Positions 14,902 to 18,115 of a DNA stretch of 18,115 nt are shown piece after piece (position 1 is the stretch's first letter; the number at the start of each line of letters is the position of its first letter). The notes under the pieces were generated by a model. It ran no database searches. It saw only the letters and a list, made by a program, of their open reading frames with translations, and was not told the origin of the DNA. The position numbers were made by a program, and so were the translations under genes. The DNA is from a bacterium. GTDB taxonomy: Bacteria; Bacillota; Clostridia; Oscillospirales; Acutalibacteraceae. The DNA lies in NCBI GenBank assembly GCA_020625635.1, contig JAHLBL010000011.1:1-18115 (forward strand), written 5' to 3'.

Positions 14902-16838
14902 GCGCGGCTAACAGAGGTCCGAGAGGTCCCAAGGGCGCGGGACCTCGTCCGAAAAGCCCGAAGGGAACCTTCTCAAGACTTATAAAGTATCTTTTCAAGC
15001 ATTACGGCAAGCTGCTTGTCGTCGTGGTTGTCTGTATCGTTATCAGCGCCGTATCGTCGGTAATAGCCTCGATGTTTCTGCAGAAGCTCATTGACGAATG
15101 TATCCTCCCCGGTATCACTCTCGGATTGGGAGCGGTGTGGAGCCGCTTCTTCGCGCTGACCTTGACTATGGGCGTTATTTACGTCATAGGCGTTATCGCG
15201 TCGTTTGTCTACACGAGGATAATGGCTACCGTCACACAGGGTACTCTCAAAAATCTGCGTGACGATATGTTCGAGACGATGGAGAGCCTGCCGATAAGAT
15301 ATTTCGACACCCACGCCACGGGCGATACCATGAGCACCTACACCAACGACACCGACGCTATACGCCAGCTCATCGGACAGAGTATGCCCACGCTTATCCA
15401 GAGCGCGCTCTCTATCGTGACCGTATTCGCTATGATGCTCGCTTACAGCATATGGCTGACACTTGTTGTGTGCGCCGTGATCGTGCTGATGTTTACGGTA
15501 ACGGGCAAGCTCGGCGGAAAAAGCGCAAAATATATGACAGCTCAGCAGCAGTCGCTTGCCGTTGAGGAAGGCTTTGTCGAGGAAATGATCCAGGGACAGA
15601 AGGTCGTCAAGGTGTTCTGCCACGAGGACGAGTGCAAGGAGCGCTTCGGCGAGCTCAACGAAAAGCTGTTCAAAGACGGTGAAGCCGCTAACAAGGCAGG
15701 CAACATCCTTATGCCGATCCTCGGCAACATCGGCAACCTTATGTACGTTATAATCGCGGTCGTGGGCGGCGTCCTCGTCGTTCTTGACGCACCGAACCTC
15801 AGCTTCGCGGGAATGGGCGCGGTGACGATCGGTATCATCGTTTCCTTCCTCGGAATGTCGCGTCAGCTCTCCCAGACCGTGGGACAGATCTCAATGCAGA
15901 TCTCCATGATAGCCATGGGACTCGCGGGCTCGTCGCGCGTGTTCAGGCTGATCGACGAGAAGCCCGAGGAGGACGAGGGCTATGTAACGCTCGTCAATAT
16001 CCGCAGAAACTCCGCGGGTGAGATCGAGGAAAGCGAGAAGCAGACGGGAATGTGGGCTTGGAAGCACTACCACAAGGCTGACGACACCACCTCCTACATT
16101 GAGCTCAAAGGCGCTGTGGAGCTTGACCACGTTGACTTCGGCTATGTGCCCGAGAAGCAGGTGCTCTACGACGTAACGCTTTACGCTAAGCCCGGACAGA
16201 AGATCGCCTTTGTCGGAGCGACGGGCGCGGGCAAAACGACGATCACTAACCTTATCAACAGGTTTTACGATATTCCCGACGGAAAGATCCGCTACGACGG
16301 TATCAATATAACGAAAATCAAAAAGCCCGAGCTGAGAAGCTCCCTCGGCGTTGTGCTTCAGGAGGTCAATCTGTTTACGGGCACGGTTATGGATAATATC
16401 CGCTACGGTAAGCTCGACGCCACCGACGAGGAATGTATCGCGGCGGCAAAGCTCGCGAATGCCGACGACTTTATCACGCGTCTGCCCGACGGCTACGACA
16501 CAATGCTCTCAGGCAACGGCTCACAGCTTTCACAGGGACAGCGCCAGCTTATCTCGATCGCCAGAGCCGCGGTCGCCAATCCGCCCGTTATGATTCTCGA
16601 CGAGGCGACGTCCTCGATAGATACGCGTACCGAGAAGCTTGTCCAGAGCGGTATGGATAACCTGATGAAGGGCAGAACCGTTTTCGTTATCGCGCACAGG
16701 CTCTCTACCGTCCGCAACAGCGACGCTATTATGGTGCTCGACGGCGGAAGGATCATCGAGCGCGGTACCCACGACGAGCTGCTTGAGCAGAAGGGCACGT
16801 ACTACCGCCTTTACACAGGCGCGTTCGAGCTCGAATAA
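14898..16838 (+). CDS. ABC exporter half-transporter, catalytic subunit
   Basis: This 646-residue partner overlaps the previous gene by ATGA, so the two are translationally coupled and probably form one heterodimer in the membrane. A basic Gly/Pro-rich tail (1-24) precedes the six-helix domain (about 35-345). A linker insertion of about 45 residues (357-402) leads to the ATPase domain with Walker A GATGAGKTT (440-448), signature LSQGQ (544-548), Walker B ending Asp568-Glu569 (MILDEATS) and H-loop His600 (IAHRLS). It supplies the intact catalytic Glu and His, while its altered signature (SQG for SGG) would face the degenerate site of the partner, as in TM287/288-like exporters. AAGGAGG lies 10 bases upstream of the start. 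I see no terminator hairpin after the stop. Confidence 0.9.
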   Translation: MSAANRGPRGPKGAGPRPKSPKGTFSRLIKYLFKHYGKLLVVVVVCIVISAVSSVIASMFLQKLIDECILPGITLGLGAVWSRFFALTLTMGVIYVIGVIASFVYTRIMATVTQGTLKNLRDDMFETMESLPIRYFDTHATGDTMSTYTNDTDAIRQLIGQSMPTLIQSALSIVTVFAMMLAYSIWLTLVVCAVIVLMFTVTGKLGGKSAKYMTAQQQSLAVEEGFVEEMIQGQKVVKVFCHEDECKERFGELNEKLFKDGEAANKAGNILMPILGNIGNLMYVIIAVVGGVLVVLDAPNLSFAGMGAVTIGIIVSFLGMSRQLSQTVGQISMQISMIAMGLAGSSRVFRLIDEKPEEDEGYVTLVNIRRNSAGEIEESEKQTGMWAWKHYHKADDTTSYIELKGAVELDHVDFGYVPEKQVLYDVTLYAKPGQKIAFVGATGAGKTTITNLINRFYDIPDGKIRYDGINITKIKKPELRSSLGVVLQEVNLFTGTVMDNIRYGKLDATDEECIAAAKLANADDFITRLPDGYDTMLSGNGSQLSQGQRQLISIARAAVANPPVMILDEATSSIDTRTEKLVQSGMDNLMKGRTVFVIAHRLSTVRNSDAIMVLDGGRIIERGTHDELLEQKGTYYRLYTGAFELE

Positions 16839-16852
16839 AAAGCCGAAAAATG

Positions 16853-16881
16853 TTGAAAAATTTATCATCAAGTGTTATTAT
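16853..16881 (+). promoter_or_regulatory. Promoter of ilvD
   Basis: TTGAAA (16853-16858), 17 bp, TATTAT (16876-16881) with a TGT extension. The leader of about 50 bases is too short for a T-box or a leader-peptide attenuator. Confidence 0.6.
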
Positions 16882-16936
16882 ATATCAAATCGGACTTTTA
16901 AATATTATGTAATTCTATGAAAAGGAAGTAATTGCC

Positions 16937-18115
16937 ATGAGATCAGATTTAATGAAAACAGGCGCTACACGCGCTCCGCAGCGTTCGCTGCTTAAAGCTC
17001 TCGGACTTACCGACGAGGAGATCAAGCGTCCCTTTATCGCTGTTGTAAACTCCAAGAGCGACTATATCCCGGGACACAAGCACCTCAACGAAATCTCCGC
17101 AAAGGTTATGGACGGCATCCGCAACGCGGGCGGCGTTCCCTTTGAATTCAATACGATCGGAGTTTGCGACGGTCTCGCGATGAACCACAAGGGTATGAAG
17201 TACAGCCTTTGTTCGCGTGAGCTTATCGCCGACTCGATAGAGGTTATGCTCACCGCTCATCCGCTTGACGCGGTCGTATTCATCCCCAACTGTGACAAGA
17301 TCGTCCCGGGTATGCTTATCGCGGCTTGCAGGCTCAACCTTCCCTGTGTATTCGTTTCGGGCGGTCCTATGCTCCCGGGTGAGTACAAGGGCGAGAAGTT
17401 CGGTCTTTCCGAGATGTTCGAGTATGTAGGCGCTCACGCCGCCGGTAAAATCAGCGACGAGGAGCTTCTCGAGTACGAGAACCACGCTTGTCCCACATGC
17501 GGTTCCTGTTCGGGTATGTACACGGCTAACTCGATGAACTGCCTTACAGAGGCTATCGGTATGGGACTTCCGGGCAACGGCACACGTCCCGCGGTTTCAG
17601 GCGCGCGCCGCGCTCTCGCTCAGGAGGCAGGCGAGCAGGTTATGGAGCTGCTCAAGGCGGATATCCGTCCCCGCGACATCATCACCAAAAAGAGCTTTGA
17701 GAACGCTCTCCGCTGCGAGATGGCTCTCGGCTGCTCAAGCAATACCGTGCTTCACCTTCTCGCGATCGCTTATGAGGCTGAGGTTCCCGTAGACATTCAG
17801 GTCATCGACGAAATCAGCAAGACAACTCCCCAGATCTGCAAGCTCAATCCCGCAGGCAAAATCTTTATCACCGACCTCAACGAGAAGGGCGGTATCCCCG
17901 CCGTTATGAAGGAGCTCTCCAAGCTCGGTATCATCAACGAGGACTGCCTCACCGTCAAGGGTACTGTCGGCGACAGAATCAAGGACGCTCCCGCAGCCGA
18001 CGGCGAGATCATCCACACTGTTGAGAATCCGCTCCGCGCTGACGGCGGTATCGCTATCCTCTTCGGCAACATCGCCCCCGACGGCGCTGTTGTAAAGCAG
18101 GGCGCGGTTGCTCCC
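16937..18115 (+). CDS. ilvD: Dihydroxy-acid dehydratase (partial, runs off the right edge)
   Basis: IlvD dehydrates dihydroxyisovalerate and its homologue to 2-ketoisovalerate and 2-keto-3-methylvalerate, for valine, leucine, isoleucine and, through PanB, pantothenate. The 393 codons present are about 70% of the usual length of roughly 555. PGHKHL (45-50) has no cysteine where [2Fe-2S] enzymes have PCN, which points to the oxygen-sensitive [4Fe-4S] type. Candidate ligands are Cys77 (GVCDG), Cys119 (PNCDK) and Cys191 (CGSCSG). SRELIADS, FVSGGPM and GCSSNTVLHL are family motifs. The ATG has AAAGGAAG 8-9 bases upstream. Gene order beyond the window is unseen. Confidence 0.95.
   Translation, partial: MRSDLMKTGATRAPQRSLLKALGLTDEEIKRPFIAVVNSKSDYIPGHKHLNEISAKVMDGIRNAGGVPFEFNTIGVCDGLAMNHKGMKYSLCSRELIADSIEVMLTAHPLDAVVFIPNCDKIVPGMLIAACRLNLPCVFVSGGPMLPGEYKGEKFGLSEMFEYVGAHAAGKISDEELLEYENHACPTCGSCSGMYTANSMNCLTEAIGMGLPGNGTRPAVSGARRALAQEAGEQVMELLKADIRPRDIITKKSFENALRCEMALGCSSNTVLHLLAIAYEAEVPVDIQVIDEISKTTPQICKLNPAGKIFITDLNEKGGIPAVMKELSKLGIINEDCLTVKGTVGDRIKDAPAADGEIIHTVENPLRADGGIAILFGNIAPDGAVVKQGAVAP

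Noticed and set aside
14973..15623. Long minus-strand frame (216 codons) opposite the second ABC gene
   Set aside because: Fully inside a clear ABC exporter gene; the His/Asp/Arg-rich product is typical of an antisense shadow.

Overview
The window looks like chromosomal DNA of a low-GC-lineage but fairly GC-rich Clostridia, most likely an Oscillospiraceae/Ruminococcus-type gut anaerobe. Grounds for this are strong GGAGG-type ribosome binding sites, AT-rich sigma-A promoters with TGn extended -10 boxes, GC-ending codons in housekeeping genes, a single RumA/RlmCD-like methyltransferase, a PanG-type ketopantoate reductase, and TM287/288-like heterodimeric ABC exporters. The species assignment is inference. 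No rRNA, tRNA, CRISPR array, transposase or integrase was seen.

Layout. (1) 1-1053, minus strand: the first codons of an exported or membrane protein (1-59), preceded by a TtcA-like tRNA thiolation ATPase. (2) 1120-4186, plus strand: a compact and complete pantothenate operon, panG-panB-panC-panD, with its own promoter and a strong bidirectional terminator. PanB and PanG make pantoate from ketoisovalerate, PanD makes beta-alanine, and PanC joins them. (3) 4195-5577, minus: murC, convergent with panD. (4) 5834-7198, plus: the 23S rRNA uracil methyltransferase rlmCD. (5) About 7199-11454: an accessory stretch with more AT-rich, differently biased codons. It holds a broken mrr-type restriction endonuclease gene, a 741-residue fusion of an amino-acid-permease-like membrane domain to a complete HD-GYP cyclic-di-GMP phosphodiesterase domain, and an orphan 270-residue protein. 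An approximately 80-bp module, terminator hairpin plus T-tract plus promoter, occurs twice, immediately before the fusion gene and immediately after it. (6) 11457-12833, minus: a membrane family-2 glycosyltransferase with an unusual Ala/Lys-rich C-terminal tail. (7) 13069-16838, plus: two overlapping genes for a heterodimeric ABC exporter with one degenerate and one consensus ATP site. (8) 16937 to the window end: ilvD, incomplete at the right edge. IlvD makes the ketoisovalerate that PanB uses, so the two ends of the window are metabolically linked.

The part most worth attention is the accessory stretch. It combines the permease/HD-GYP fusion, which suggests a transporter-like sensor controlling cyclic-di-GMP, with the duplicated terminator-promoter module and a structured leader with repeated TGTCGA motifs upstream of the orphan gene. 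The rest is recognisable housekeeping or biosynthetic content.
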